NCBI RefSeq assembly: GCF_018704125.1 | Contig: NZ_JAGTIS010000008.1 | Coordinates: 124,001 to 188,000, forward strand | Direction: 5' to 3' | Origin: Metapseudomonas boanensis | GTDB taxonomy: Bacteria; Pseudomonadota; Gammaproteobacteria; Pseudomonadales; Pseudomonadaceae | Length of the DNA stretch: 64,000 nucleotides | Shown here: in pieces, positions 27,583-39,743 of the stretch | Layout: each line of letters opens with the position of its first letter | Position numbering within the stretch: position 1 is the stretch's first letter | Translations under genes and position numbers: made by a program | The notes under the pieces: generated by a model | Databases searched by the model: none | What the model was told of the DNA's origin: nothing | Seen by the model: the letters and a program-made list of their open reading frames with translations, nothing else

Positions 27583-27585
27583 GAC

Positions 27586-28011
27586 TCACTCCTCACAAAA
27601 ACGGAAGTCGTCCGTCAGCACCAGACGCAGCTTGGTGCGAATTGCGGCCACCTGATCATCGCTATAGGACTGAACTGGATGGCGCCCCCACACCGGGGCA
27701 GGCCAACTCACGTCATCACGTCGACGAACGATGACATGCATGTGCAACTGACTGACGACATTGCCAAGACTGGCCACATTCATTTTATCGGCGCGGAAGG
27801 TGTCCTTCAGAGTTTCAGCAAGGAATGTGGATTCACGCCACAACTGCTGCTGGTCCTCGTCGCTGAGCTGGAACAGCTCGCTGACCTCCTCCCGACGCGG
27901 CACCAGGATGAACCAGGGGTACTGCGCATCGTTCATCAAGAGCAGACGGCACAGGTGAAAATCGCCAATGACCAATGTGTCCTTCTGAAGCCGCGGATCC
28001 AGGGCGAACAT
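27586..28011 (-). CDS. HIT-family hydrolase
   Basis: A 141-residue histidine-triad protein with QLHMHVIVRR near 95, the HxHxx catalytic motif, placing it among nucleotide phosphoramidases or hydrolases; the exact substrate is unknown. I chose ATG 28011 (MFALDPRLQKD) because AGGAG precedes it by seven bases; the frame extends upstream. It is the first gene of the HIT-slyX pair. Confidence 0.88.
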   Translation of the reverse strand: MFALDPRLQKDTLVIGDFHLCRLLLMNDAQYPWFILVPRREEVSELFQLSDEDQQQLWRESTFLAETLKDTFRADKMNVASLGNVVSQLHMHVIVRRRDDVSWPAPVWGRHPVQSYSDDQVAAIRTKLRLVLTDDFRFCEE

Positions 28012-28151
28012 ACTGACTCTCCTGTTCGACTGCATGAGTGTTGAGCTTAGCCCTCCAGCCACCACCAGCAAAGCAGTGAGATCGGTAAGCCGGAGCGCGC
28101 GCAGCATAAGCGAATGCCACCCCGAAACGAAACTCGCAAGGTTCCGAGTTG

Positions 28152-28168
28152 CCTTCCTTATATAAGAA
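28152..28168. repeat. First copy of a 17-mer repeated before oprD
   Basis: CCTTCCTTATATAAGAA, within the hairpin GCCTTC / GAAGGC (28151-28171), whose centre TTATATAA is itself a palindrome. It matches 28780-28796 at 16 of 17 positions. Confidence 0.55.
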
Positions 28169-28779
28169 GGCTTACCGTCCAACATCGCTCACAGCCATAC
28201 CGCTGATACACTCGAACCGGCATCCACGCATACGCACTCGCTCGAGGCCGGCGGAACAGCAGCGAGACACTGACGTTACTCTATGCACCAAAACGGCCCA
28301 CACCGACCACTTTCGTTACGAGTCGCCACAGCGAGGTTACGTCTTCGCGCACACCAAACGGGGACAGGCAATCGGGATCAATCGCTCCATGCCATGTCAA
28401 CCCCCACCCCACCCTCGAGCCAACCGGAAGCCTGCTCTGGAAACCATTTCAGTGGAGCGCATCAACACAAACTGACGCCCCAATGAGGCCGCCCGAGCAC
28501 CAGTCGGAAATTTTTTCTCAAGTGAGCAAGAGTTTGTGCACGGTTGTTGCTAATCAACTGGAGGTCAAAGACCGGGCGGTGTCGAGACCAGTGGGGAGCC
28601 ATCGATCTTGCTTCAAGGGCCCGGGGATGAAAGGATGCACGGCAAAAATCTACAAATATGCGACACAACTCTTCTCGAATTGCGACAGCGTCGTGAAGAA
28701 ATCGTAAGGACCAGGTTTCAACTATCGCCATAATTTTCGTCGTGCTATAAGTTAGCGCCGACACAAAAAGAAAGAACCG

Positions 28780-28796
28780 CCTTCCATATATAAGAA
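28780..28796. repeat. Second copy of the 17-mer, in the oprD leader
   Basis: CCTTCCATATATAAGAA lies between the -10-like box and the oprD start codon, inside the imperfect stem CCGC...GCGG (28778-28802). It could be a regulator site or a leader hairpin affecting oprD mRNA. Confidence 0.5.
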
Positions 28797-28833
28797 AGCG
28801 GCGAGAATCTTCAAAACCAAAGGAGCAATCACA

Positions 28834-30171
28834 ATGCAAGTGATGAAGTGGAGCGTTATCGCCCTGGCCGTTGCTGCGGGCACCACTCAAATGGCAGTAG
28901 CGTCCAGCCAGTCCGAGTCCAAGGGCTTCGTAGAAGACAGCAACCTGACCCTGCTGAACAAGAACTTCTTCTTCTACCGTGACTTCCGCAACAACCCCTC
29001 GACCAGCCAGAACTACCGCAAAGAGTGGGCCCACGGCATCAGCGCCATGTACGAGTCCGGCTTCACTCAAGGCACCGTTGGCTTTGGCGTTGATGCCCAT
29101 GCCATGCTGGGCCTGAAGCTCGACAGCGGTAACGGCACCAACGGAACTGGCCTGCTGCCCACCGGTAGCGATGGTCGCTCCCAGGACGAGTACTCCTATG
29201 CTGGCGGCGCAGTCAAAGCCCAGGTTTCCAACACCGTACTGAAGTACGGCAACCTGTTCCCGACCGCACCGGTCTTCGCCACCGGTACTGCCCGCCTGTT
29301 CCCGGGTTCCGCTGAGGGCTTCCAGCTGCTGAGCAGCGAGATCGAAGGCCTGAACATCGACGCCGGCCACTTCACTTCCATTCGCGATGGCAGTGCCTCC
29401 ACCAACAGCCACGGCGAAATCACCACCACCTACACCGGCATCGCCAGTGACAGCGCCGACTACGTGGGCGGCTCCTACGCCTTCAGCGACAATGTCACCG
29501 CCAGCGTGTACGGGTCGGAACTGGAAGACATCTGGAATCAGTACTACGGCAACCTGAACTGGAACATTCCGTTCAGCGACAGCCAGGCCCTGAACCTGGA
29601 CTTCAACGTCTACCGCACCCTGGACGAAGGCAAGGCACTGGCCGGCGACCTCGACAGCACCGCCTGGTCCGCTGCTGCCGCCTACTCCATCGGTGCGCAC
29701 AAGTTCACCCTGGCCTACCAGAAGGTGAATGGCGACGAGCCGTTCGACTACATCGCGATGGACGGCCAGAACTCCGGCGACTCCATCTTCCTGGCCAACT
29801 CGGTTCAGTACTCCGACTTCAACGGCCCGAACGAGAAGTCGATTCAGGTTCGCTACGACCTGAACATGGCTGAGTACGGCGTTCCCGGCCTGAGCTTCAT
29901 GGCTCGTTACATCACCGGTGACGACGTCGACGGCACCAAGGCCGACCCGAACGGCGCGTTCGCAGGCGCGATCGGCGAAGACGGCAAGGAATGGGAACGT
30001 GACATCGAGATGAAGTACGTGGTTCAGGAAGGCGCCGCCAAGGACCTGTCCTTCCGCGTTCGTCACGCCAGCTGGCGCGCCAACAGCGACATGGCCTTCT
30101 TCGGCTCCGCTGGCGGTACTGCCAACGACGAAATCCGTCTGATCACCGAGTACCCGCTGGATATCCTGTAA
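28834..30171 (+). CDS. oprD: OprD-family outer-membrane porin
   Basis: A 445-residue porin of the OccD family; in P. aeruginosa OprD takes up basic amino acids and small peptides and admits carbapenems. It has a signal peptide (about 1-24, cut near AVA-SSQ), FVEDSNLTLLNKNFFFYRDF at the mature N-terminus, and an 18-strand-type sequence ending in a C-terminal strand (ITEYPLDIL). AAAGGAG precedes the ATG. The position between the HIT gene and proS is that of P. aeruginosa oprD, supporting orthology; substrate preference is inferred. Confidence 0.93.
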   Translation: MQVMKWSVIALAVAAGTTQMAVASSQSESKGFVEDSNLTLLNKNFFFYRDFRNNPSTSQNYRKEWAHGISAMYESGFTQGTVGFGVDAHAMLGLKLDSGNGTNGTGLLPTGSDGRSQDEYSYAGGAVKAQVSNTVLKYGNLFPTAPVFATGTARLFPGSAEGFQLLSSEIEGLNIDAGHFTSIRDGSASTNSHGEITTTYTGIASDSADYVGGSYAFSDNVTASVYGSELEDIWNQYYGNLNWNIPFSDSQALNLDFNVYRTLDEGKALAGDLDSTAWSAAAAYSIGAHKFTLAYQKVNGDEPFDYIAMDGQNSGDSIFLANSVQYSDFNGPNEKSIQVRYDLNMAEYGVPGLSFMARYITGDDVDGTKADPNGAFAGAIGEDGKEWERDIEMKYVVQEGAAKDLSFRVRHASWRANSDMAFFGSAGGTANDEIRLITEYPLDIL

Positions 30172-30196
30172 TTCCAGCTTCGGTTATTCGAGACGC

Positions 30197-30231
30197 TAAA
30201 AAGAAGCCCGGCCTAGCCGGGCTTCTTTTTT
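30197..30231 (+). terminator. Terminator of oprD
   Basis: The arms AAGAAGCCCGGC and its complement (CCGGGCTTCTT) around CTAG are followed by TTTTTT. A-rich sequence on the other side also makes it usable from the convergent thioesterase gene. Confidence 0.92.
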
Positions 30232-30273
30232 GAACGCACATATAGAAGGCAGTCATTAATTAAACAGGATCAT

Positions 30274-30690
30274 TTAGAGAGGTAACGCGTAAGTTCCCGT
30301 TACATGAGCCACAAGCTCGCCCTCCTCCCCTGCGGAAAACAACGACACCTCACACACGGCCTGCCTTCGACTCAGCTTCAGTATGCGGGCCTCGGCAATC
30401 AGATCCACCGGTTTCGGCTTGGCCAGGAAGTTGATGTTCAAGCTGGACGTCACGGCCATCTCCACCCGGCCAAGGCTCCCTAACACCACCGCATACATTG
30501 CCGCATCGGCCAGCGCCATGATCGTCGGGCCGGACAGCGTCCCTCCCGGGCGCACCAGTTTGGCCTGGAAGGGTACCCGTGCCAAAGCTCCCCGCTCATC
30601 AAGCCGGTCAATACGCAAGTCCATATCGTCCGCCATCGGCACGCCGGCACGTATAAGCACCTGAACCTGCTCCGCCGTCAGTCTGTCCAT
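30274..30690 (-). CDS. PaaI-type hot-dog thioesterase
   Basis: A 138-residue protein of the PaaI thioesterase group. The core [20 protein letters not shown] (about 48-67) is the family's active-site helix; here an Asp (ALADA) holds the catalytic acid place. The acyl-CoA substrate is unknown. ATG 30690 ([10 protein letters not shown]) is preferred to upstream starts. It is convergent with oprD and divergent from proS. Confidence 0.88.
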   Translation of the reverse strand: MDRLTAEQVQVLIRAGVPMADDMDLRIDRLDERGALARVPFQAKLVRPGGTLSGPTIMALADAAMYAVVLGSLGRVEMAVTSSLNINFLAKPKPVDLIAEARILKLSRRQAVCEVSLFSAGEEGELVAHVTGTYALPL

Positions 30691-30795
30691 CCCCTGCTTC
30701 CTCCGTTTCCAGGACCGCAATCCTGTACGCCACTTGATCAGCGCCGTACAATGCCGAGCCATTCAACCCCATCGCAACCGACGAAACGGCCAAAC

Positions 30796-32511
<1,716 letters not shown>

Positions 32512-32519
32512 TCGATAAA

Positions 32520-33476
32520 ATGCCCATGCGTAGTTCCCATCGCCTTGCCGGCGCCGCCTTGTGCGGCGCCCTCTTCGTCAGCGGTTGCGCAAATCACTTG
32601 CCGCAGCGTAGCGAACACGAAGAGCGCGTCGAGCGTAAATTGCTCAATCACAGCTTGCAGATCGATGCAGGCGAACCCCAGGTGCTGGAACTGCCACAAC
32701 GGCGCATTCGGATCATTGAGCAGAAGACCTTCGAAGTCACCGAGTTCGAGGTAAGCCGTCACTACGACCGCTACACCCCTTACCAGCCCTGGCGCGAGCT
32801 CTACGAGGTACCACTTGGTGCGGTAGCGGTGGTGGCGGGTATCGGCGCCAACGCGCTCAACGTCATCCTGCTCGGCAGCCTGCCGGATACGGCCACCAAG
32901 GACTGGATCAGCTACGGTTTTGCCGGCCTCAACCCGGCGATGAACGTCGAGTCCAACGGCCGCTCGGAGCAGAACCTGGCCAGCCTCGACGAGAAGCAGC
33001 TGGATAAGCGGATGGAATACTCCAGCCTCCCCTGGGCGGAGCGGCCAGTGCTGGTCAAGGCGGGCGCGCAAACCCACGAACTGCTCACTGATCGCAATGG
33101 CATACTGCGCCTCAACCTGCTCGACGGCCCGTTCGCTGAACAGGACATCAGCCGCATCGGCAAGCTTCAGCTGAACGTCGAGGATCCACTGGACAATGCA
33201 CGCGCCGATGCCACGCTCATGGTCAGCCACAGCCTGCGCGGCAAGTTAGGTGAAGCCCACTCGCTGATCTTTGAAGACCTCGAAGATGATGAAGTGCCGC
33301 AGTGGGTGCACAGGGTCAAGCGCCTGTCCGAGCTGGGCATGGAGGAAGAGGCCAGTGAGCTTGAACAGAGCTTGATCGAATTGACCCGTAATGACCCGGA
33401 ACTGCAGCAGGAATTTCTCCAGTCCTTGATGAAGGATGCTGGACGAATCGCTGCTGACCCGGGCGAATCGGACTGA
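32520..33476 (+). CDS. Predicted lipoprotein of unknown function
   Basis: A 318-residue protein with a lipoprotein signal ending LFVSGC (Cys near 23). A hydrophobic stretch near 100-120 (LGAVAVVAGIGANALNVILL) may be a second membrane contact. The C-terminal third is acidic and helical, with Glu-rich repeats (LGMEEEASELEQSLIEL). I recognise no characterised domain; orthologues sit downstream of proS in P. aeruginosa. ATG 32526 is an alternative start. Confidence 0.8.
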   Translation: MPMRSSHRLAGAALCGALFVSGCANHLPQRSEHEERVERKLLNHSLQIDAGEPQVLELPQRRIRIIEQKTFEVTEFEVSRHYDRYTPYQPWRELYEVPLGAVAVVAGIGANALNVILLGSLPDTATKDWISYGFAGLNPAMNVESNGRSEQNLASLDEKQLDKRMEYSSLPWAERPVLVKAGAQTHELLTDRNGILRLNLLDGPFAEQDISRIGKLQLNVEDPLDNARADATLMVSHSLRGKLGEAHSLIFEDLEDDEVPQWVHRVKRLSELGMEEEASELEQSLIELTRNDPELQQEFLQSLMKDAGRIAADPGESD

Positions 33477-33536
33477 ACAGCACCTCACCGAGCTGCGACG
33501 ACAGGAACAGCATCCCGCCCATGGATTCGTGCGCCC

Positions 33537-33812
33537 TCAACGGCGCACGATGAAACCGGTAATCCCCTGCAAAGGCTGCTGCTGGAGCTCCACAGCACTG
33601 ACATCGGCCCCCGCGGGCCCTTGCTCCAGCCAATTGGCCAACTCCCGCACGGCCAACTCTTCGCCCTCTATCAGCACCTCCACCCGCCCGTCAGCCAGGT
33701 TGCGCACCCAGCCATCCAGCTCCAGGCGATCCGCCTGCTCCTGCGCCGATTGCCGGTAGTAAACCCCCTGGACCTTGCCGCTTACGTAGCCATGCAGACA
33801 GATTCTTGCCAT
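33537..33812 (-). CDS. acyP: Acylphosphatase
   Basis: A 91-residue enzyme hydrolysing acyl phosphates. The catalytic pair is present: Arg20 in KVQGVYYR and Asn38 in WVRNLADG. The length is standard. It lies 4 bp downstream of the thioredoxin-like lipoprotein gene, with which it probably forms an operon. Confidence 0.95.
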   Translation of the reverse strand: MARICLHGYVSGKVQGVYYRQSAQEQADRLELDGWVRNLADGRVEVLIEGEELAVRELANWLEQGPAGADVSAVELQQQPLQGITGFIVRR

Positions 33813-33816
33813 TTTC

Positions 33817-34296
33817 CTATCCCCCTTTGCGTAGAGCTTCGAGCTTTGCGGTCAAGCCAACAGCACTCTGCTCCCCCAGAAGCCGCTCACGCACCTTTCC
33901 TTGAGCATCGATGATGTAAGTAACAGGTAAGGCTTCACTGCGTGGCAGCTCAAAACGCTTGGCGGGGTCCGCGGCGAGGACTGTGAAGCTGATGCCCATT
34001 CTCTCGGCTGCCTGGTTTAGCTCATCGCCTTGCAAGCCATCGAAGTTCACTCCCAGCACTTTCACACCATTGTCACGCTGCGCTGCGGCAAACGCATTCA
34101 GTTCGGGGATTTCCGTGCGACATGGAGCACACCACTCGGCCCAGTAATTGATGACGAGCCACTGGCCTTCAAGACGCTCAGCCGCTACCTTTTGACCATG
34201 CTGATCGACACCGACATCGTCCGAGCAACCGGCCAGGAACAGGCTGGCGCAGGTCAGCACGAAAGCCCCAATTGCAACCCGGAGTCGCGATCCCAT
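33817..34296 (-). CDS. TlpA/ResA-like thioredoxin-fold lipoprotein
   Basis: A 159-residue protein with a lipobox (LFLAGC, Cys near 23) and a thioredoxin domain with the WCAPC active site (YWAEWCAPCRTEIPEL) and a cis-Pro segment (EALPVTYIID). It is probably a membrane-anchored periplasmic disulfide reductase; its partners are not evident. ATG 34296 (MGSRLRVAIG) gives a proper signal; the frame reaches further upstream. It is divergent from the PilZ-motif gene by 30 bp. Confidence 0.9.
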   Translation of the reverse strand: MGSRLRVAIGAFVLTCASLFLAGCSDDVGVDQHGQKVAAERLEGQWLVINYWAEWCAPCRTEIPELNAFAAAQRDNGVKVLGVNFDGLQGDELNQAAERMGISFTVLAADPAKRFELPRSEALPVTYIIDAQGKVRERLLGEQSAVGLTAKLEALRKGG

Positions 34297-34326
34297 GCTT
34301 TTTATCCTCGTGCACAAGGGGTTGAT

Positions 34327-35730
34327 ATGACGCTGGATGCCTTGCGCCTCCAAGTACCCGACGTCCTGAAAGAGAGCGAGGTCCCGCTCGCAAACCTTGC
34401 CGGTTTACTCGAGGAGGCCCGCCGACATCCTCAGGATAGTGCCCTACAGCAGATCCTATGCCTTCTGTTCGATCTCAATCGCAGTCACCTGACCTTACTT
34501 GAAAGGCAACGGGTGCTGCAAAGCCTCAACGAAGAGTTCCGCTTCTATGCGGCTACACACCTGAACGGAAAGCCGCCGCCCCTCTTCGTCAAGCTCTGCG
34601 ACGAAATGGCGTGCGGGTTCAAGCGCCTGCTACTGCAAATCCTGCAGGGCCATCAGCCTTCACGCCCCCACCTGGCGTGGTGCCTCTATATGGCACAAAG
34701 CTTTCTAGCCCAGTCAGCACTTCGAAATTACGAACTCTATCAGGAGCCTCCACCCGCTCTGTGGCGTGACAGCCACCTGCTGTACTGGATCGGCGACCAC
34801 CAGAAGTGCCTGGATGAGCCAGTCGCTGCAGCCTTTCGACCGACACCGGCCAATACCCTGCGCGGCTTGTACCAGCAAACGTTGCTGCTGGCCTTGAGCA
34901 ACCCCTTTCATCTGGACGAGGGTGCATGCACGACGCTGTTCGGCGCCTTGGCGCCTCTGGCAGGGCTGGCGCGGCTGATGCCCTGGGATGCCGATGATGA
35001 AAACGGCGGCCCCACGGTCGACCTCACTGAGTCGCAACCCTGTCTTCCGTTCGACCAACAGCCAGACGGCGCAAGGACCTACCTCCGAAGACTGGAGTTG
35101 GGGGCTTTACTCGTCGCTCTTCACGAACACGCACCTCTGCGTTCAGATACGGAACAGCAGCTACTGGAGAAAGTCCGGCCAAACTGGCTGGGCCAGCAAC
35201 AACGCCGGCACCCCCGTATCGAGCACACGGGGGCCGGTTCATTGGCCGTCGGCCTCCACGCCATCCACGCCGATCTGCTATCCAAACACCCGGTGCGTTG
35301 CACAGTAAACCTGATTGATGCCAGCCCTGGTGGGGCACGACTGCTCTGCAACTCCGATCAAGGTGGCCAGTTGAAAGTTGGGCAGTTGGTCCTGCTGCAC
35401 AACCAGGGCTCACCGACACTCGCGCTGGTTCGTTGGCACTACCACAATGCCGAAGGTTTGCATCTGGGCCTGCGCTACCTGAAAGGGTTGGCTCGCCCCG
35501 TCTGGTTGCGCCGGGCGCCGAACGCGCAGACGCACCCTGGCATACTCCAGAGTACGCCAGAGCCTGGCGCAGGCTGGCACCACGGCCTGTGGCTGCCGCA
35601 CAAGCAGTTCGTCGAAGGGGAAAACCTCTGGCTACAGCTGGCCAGCGTGCATAACCAGGCGATTCTGGCCCTCCCAGTAACCAACCTGGCTACCTCAATG
35701 GTTGCGCGCTATCCCTTGCAAATGGCCTGA
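34327..35730 (+). CDS. PilZ-motif protein, candidate c-di-GMP receptor
   Basis: A 467-residue cytosolic protein. Residues 1-295 are helical with no domain I recognise. Near 299 comes QQRRHPRIEH (RxxxR), and about 38 residues further NLIDASPGGARLL (DxSxxG); together these are the two c-di-GMP-binding motifs of PilZ domains, followed by beta-rich sequence (LVRWHYHNAEGLHLGLRYL). The spacing between motifs is longer than in the YcgR type, so this may be a divergent PilZ. A tail of about 100 residues follows. An orthologue occupies the same place in P. aeruginosa as an uncharacterised protein. Confidence 0.75.
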   Translation: MTLDALRLQVPDVLKESEVPLANLAGLLEEARRHPQDSALQQILCLLFDLNRSHLTLLERQRVLQSLNEEFRFYAATHLNGKPPPLFVKLCDEMACGFKRLLLQILQGHQPSRPHLAWCLYMAQSFLAQSALRNYELYQEPPPALWRDSHLLYWIGDHQKCLDEPVAAAFRPTPANTLRGLYQQTLLLALSNPFHLDEGACTTLFGALAPLAGLARLMPWDADDENGGPTVDLTESQPCLPFDQQPDGARTYLRRLELGALLVALHEHAPLRSDTEQQLLEKVRPNWLGQQQRRHPRIEHTGAGSLAVGLHAIHADLLSKHPVRCTVNLIDASPGGARLLCNSDQGGQLKVGQLVLLHNQGSPTLALVRWHYHNAEGLHLGLRYLKGLARPVWLRRAPNAQTHPGILQSTPEPGAGWHHGLWLPHKQFVEGENLWLQLASVHNQAILALPVTNLATSMVARYPLQMA

Positions 35731-35851
35731 ACGAGCAAACTGCGAGCCGGGCCACGCCTGAGGAGGGCCGAGCGCACAGTTCCCACTTGGTCGTGCTGCT
35801 TATAATCCGGCCAACTCAGTACGCTCGTACCGCCTGCAACCTGGACTAACC

Positions 35852-36244
35852 ATGTCAAAAAACCAGGACACACTCATCGCGCCGATCTGCGACAGCATCA
35901 TCACGAGTGCCCGCGCCTCACTTACGACCTACGACGGTCGAGTGACAGAGTTCAACGTCGCGGCCTGGCTGCAAGCGCCTGGCCTGAGCAGTTTCCCCGT
36001 GTCGCTTCTGGTGCGTTACTCCGACGGCGGGGCTCAACGGGAAGTGTTCGTCGATCACGGTAAATTGAACGCAAAGGGCAAGATCCTGCTGGCCGGCATC
36101 GCTCGCCTGCCCTTCAAGAAGAAGATCGAAGCGATGAAGATCCACTTGCGATCGGCCGTGCCGATCAAAGGTCTACTGGTAGATGAGTTGTTCGTGCAGG
36201 CGGTCGAGACCGTCGAAACCAGGGCCGATCGACTCCAAGCCTGA
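35852..36244 (+). CDS. Conserved small protein of unknown function
   Basis: A 130-residue soluble protein with no signal or membrane segment. Alternating hydrophobic strands (VTEFNVAAWLQ, FPVSLLVRYSDGG) suggest a beta-rich fold, with a Lys-rich stretch near 88 (LPFKKKIEAMKIHL). I recognise no family. A TATAAT lies at 35803-35808, about 45 bp before the start. It is an independent unit between the PilZ-motif gene and the convergent yihY-type gene. Confidence 0.75.
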   Translation: MSKNQDTLIAPICDSIITSARASLTTYDGRVTEFNVAAWLQAPGLSSFPVSLLVRYSDGGAQREVFVDHGKLNAKGKILLAGIARLPFKKKIEAMKIHLRSAVPIKGLLVDELFVQAVETVETRADRLQA

Positions 36245-36274
36245 CTACTTCGTCATGCTTGAGTGAACAAGCCA

Positions 36275-37495
36275 TCACTCAGCCTGCGCTTTCAACCACT
36301 GAGCCAGGCTGCCTCCGAACAATGCGCGGTGCTCCTCCTGCAGCATCTCCAGGGCGTTACGCAGTGGCGGATACCAGTCCTCGTCCAGATGCGCCGGCAA
36401 CTGCCCCAGTCTGGGCAAGGGCCAGGGGCAGTGGCTCAGCAACTGATGCAGGCTGTAGTTGCCAAGATCCCTGCACAGTACCCAAGTGCCACCACTGACA
36501 CGGCACACCAGATTCTGCGCTTCAAGCAGCTCGAGCATCTCCAGCCACTCGTCCTCCGGCAAATGCCAGCCGGCACGCTGCACATCCAGATGCCGCACTG
36601 GCAATCCGCGAAGCTGGCGATCATGGAATACCCGGAGAATGCCCAGCAAAACCAGCAAAGGCGGCAACGCTCTGCGGCGCCAATGCCAAGGTGTGGACAG
36701 GTTGCACACCAGTTCAGCGCCGAACAATACGATGAGCCAGGACAGGTAGATCCACAACAGGAACAGAGGCACCGTGGCAAAGGCGCCATAGATCAACTGA
36801 TAGCCAGGGAAAAAGCTGACATAAAGCCCGAACAACGCCTTGGCGGCTTCGAACAACAGGGCCGTGAAGGCGCCCCCGGTTAACGCATGGCCCAGCGGAA
36901 CCCTCGCATTGGGCACCGCGGCATAGATCAGGGTGAAGGCCGCCACGCTGAACAGCAACGGCATGAAGCTCAGGAGTGTCTTGGCGCCGATCAGCGCATC
37001 CAAGCCGGAGAGCAGTGAAAGCGAAGTGATGTAGGTGCTCACCGCAAAGCCGGCACCAAGCAGCAAGGGGCCGAGGCTCAGGATCGCCCAGTAAAGCAGA
37101 AAGCTGGAGACACCACGCCGGGGCTGACGAACCCGCCAAATGGTATTGAAGGCCTTTTCGATGGTGACCAGCATCATGAACGCGGTCACTACCAACACAG
37201 CCACCCCAACCCAGGTCAGTTGCCGAGCCTGAACTGTAAAAGCCCGCAGATACTCCTGCAGCGCCTCGCCAGCGGACGGTACGAAGTTGCGGAAGATAAA
37301 ACTCTGGATCTGCTCTCCCGTGCCTTGGAACGCCGGGATGGCCGACAGCATGGTGAAGGTCACCGTCATCATCGGCACCACCGCGAACAGGCTCGTGTAG
37401 GTCAGCGCAGCGGCACTGTTGGCTCCACGGTCGACAACGAATCGCTGAAGCAGAAAGCGCCAGAATTCCACGACATCGCTCAGGCGTTGGCGCAT
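36275..37495 (-). CDS. YihY/BrkB-family inner-membrane protein
   Basis: A 406-residue protein. The N-terminal 280 residues carry about six membrane helices (e.g. [18 protein letters not shown] near 23 and [18 protein letters not shown] near 270), the YihY core once mislabelled ribonuclease BN. The C-terminal 130 residues are soluble with a winged-helix-like look ([20 protein letters not shown]). Function is unknown; BrkB was linked to serum resistance in Bordetella. It is divergent from arsC. Confidence 0.9.
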   Translation of the reverse strand: MRQRLSDVVEFWRFLLQRFVVDRGANSAAALTYTSLFAVVPMMTVTFTMLSAIPAFQGTGEQIQSFIFRNFVPSAGEALQEYLRAFTVQARQLTWVGVAVLVVTAFMMLVTIEKAFNTIWRVRQPRRGVSSFLLYWAILSLGPLLLGAGFAVSTYITSLSLLSGLDALIGAKTLLSFMPLLFSVAAFTLIYAAVPNARVPLGHALTGGAFTALLFEAAKALFGLYVSFFPGYQLIYGAFATVPLFLLWIYLSWLIVLFGAELVCNLSTPWHWRRRALPPLLVLLGILRVFHDRQLRGLPVRHLDVQRAGWHLPEDEWLEMLELLEAQNLVCRVSGGTWVLCRDLGNYSLHQLLSHCPWPLPRLGQLPAHLDEDWYPPLRNALEMLQEEHRALFGGSLAQWLKAQAE

Positions 37496-37618
37496 TCCAT
37501 CTCCTTGATTGTTGACCGGCCGGCCCGCCTCAACAGACCGTTTCTGCCGCGCACGGTTCAGACCGGCGCCCCTACGCGGTTAGAATAGCCGCCTCTACCA
37601 AGCCCTTGCGACCCCGAT

Positions 37619-38974
<1,356 letters not shown>

Positions 38975-39008
38975 TGTAAAGGCCGACTGAGCCGCACGAT
39001 GGAGCCGA

Positions 39009-39037
39009 GCGTCGACAGCATCATCTGCTGTCGACGC
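39009..39037. terminator. Perfect 12-bp stem-loop between convergent genes
   Basis: GCGTCGACAGCA (39009-39020) and TGCTGTCGACGC (39026-39037) form a 5-nt-loop hairpin between the DUF2069 gene and hda. No U-tract follows on either strand, so it may protect 3' ends rather than terminate alone. Confidence 0.6.
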
Positions 39038-39038
39038 C

Positions 39039-39743
39039 CTACCAGCCCAGGATTTCCTTCAGAAATGGAATGGTCAACTTGCGCTGAGCCTGCAGGGAGG
39101 CCTGATCAAGGATGTCGAGAAGGTCGAACAGGCTGCTCATGCTGCGCGCTCCACGAGTCAGGATGAAGCGACCTACCTCGTCCGTCAGATGCAAGCCACG
39201 CCGTGATGCCCGCAACTGCAAGGCACGCAGCTTGTCCTCGTCGGACAACGGCTGCAGCTGGAAAATCAGCGAAAGGGTCAGGCGCGACTTTAGATCCGGC
39301 AACTTCACCGGCAAGCCGCGAGGCGCTGTATTGGCGGCCAAGAGCAACTTGCGCCCCGCATCGCGCAGACGATTGAAGAGATGGAACATCCCCTCTTCCC
39401 ACTCGCGGCGCCCCGCCAATGCGTCCAGATCGTCCAGGCAGACCAGCTCGCACTGTTCGAGATTGTCGAAGATTTCCGGGCCGTATTCCACGAGGTCAGC
39501 CAACGGCAGGTAGATCGCCTGCTCACCTCGCTGTGCGAAGCGCAAGCAGGCCGCCTGCAGCAGGTGGCTGCGTCCGACGCCCTCTCCACCCCACAGGTAG
39601 ATCAGGCTTTCGGTCCAGCCAGCATCCGCTTCGCAGAGACGCTCGACATAGCCGAGGGCCGCAGCATTCGCGCCGGGATAGAAGTTTGCGAAGGTGGCGT
39701 CATCACGCAGACGCACACTCAGGGGAAGCTGGATCGGTATCAT
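39039..39743 (-). CDS. hda: DnaA regulatory inactivator Hda
   Basis: A 234-residue AAA+ protein related to DnaA domain III that with the sliding clamp stimulates DnaA-ATP hydrolysis. An N-terminal clamp-binding motif (QLPLSVRL) is at 4-11. The Walker A region is GGEGVGRSHLL, with Arg replacing Lys as also in E. coli Hda. Walker B LVCLDDLDAL is near 100. Its start overlaps the PerM gene by four bases. Confidence 0.95.
   Translation of the reverse strand: MIPIQLPLSVRLRDDATFANFYPGANAAALGYVERLCEADAGWTESLIYLWGGEGVGRSHLLQAACLRFAQRGEQAIYLPLADLVEYGPEIFDNLEQCELVCLDDLDALAGRREWEEGMFHLFNRLRDAGRKLLLAANTAPRGLPVKLPDLKSRLTLSLIFQLQPLSDEDKLRALQLRASRRGLHLTDEVGRFILTRGARSMSSLFDLLDILDQASLQAQRKLTIPFLKEILGW

Larger units (their letters stand above)
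28012..28833. other. Long intergenic region before oprD
   Basis: There are 822 bp without a convincing gene; open frames of up to 108 codons have unusual composition and no family resemblance. A TATAAG -10-like box lies at 28746-28751, about 85 bp before oprD, with no strong -35. The 17-mers at 28152-28168 and 28780-28796 are nearly identical and each sits in a hairpin. The promoter and regulation of oprD presumably lie here. Confidence 0.5.

Noticed and set aside
28149-28475. 108-codon open frame before oprD
   Set aside because: Composition is Arg/His/Pro-rich without third-position bias, with no ribosome site.
28462-30066. 534-codon minus-strand open frame over oprD
   Set aside because: It is antisense to a clear porin with a signal peptide, ribosome site and terminator; the Val/Gly-rich translation is typical of antisense shadow.
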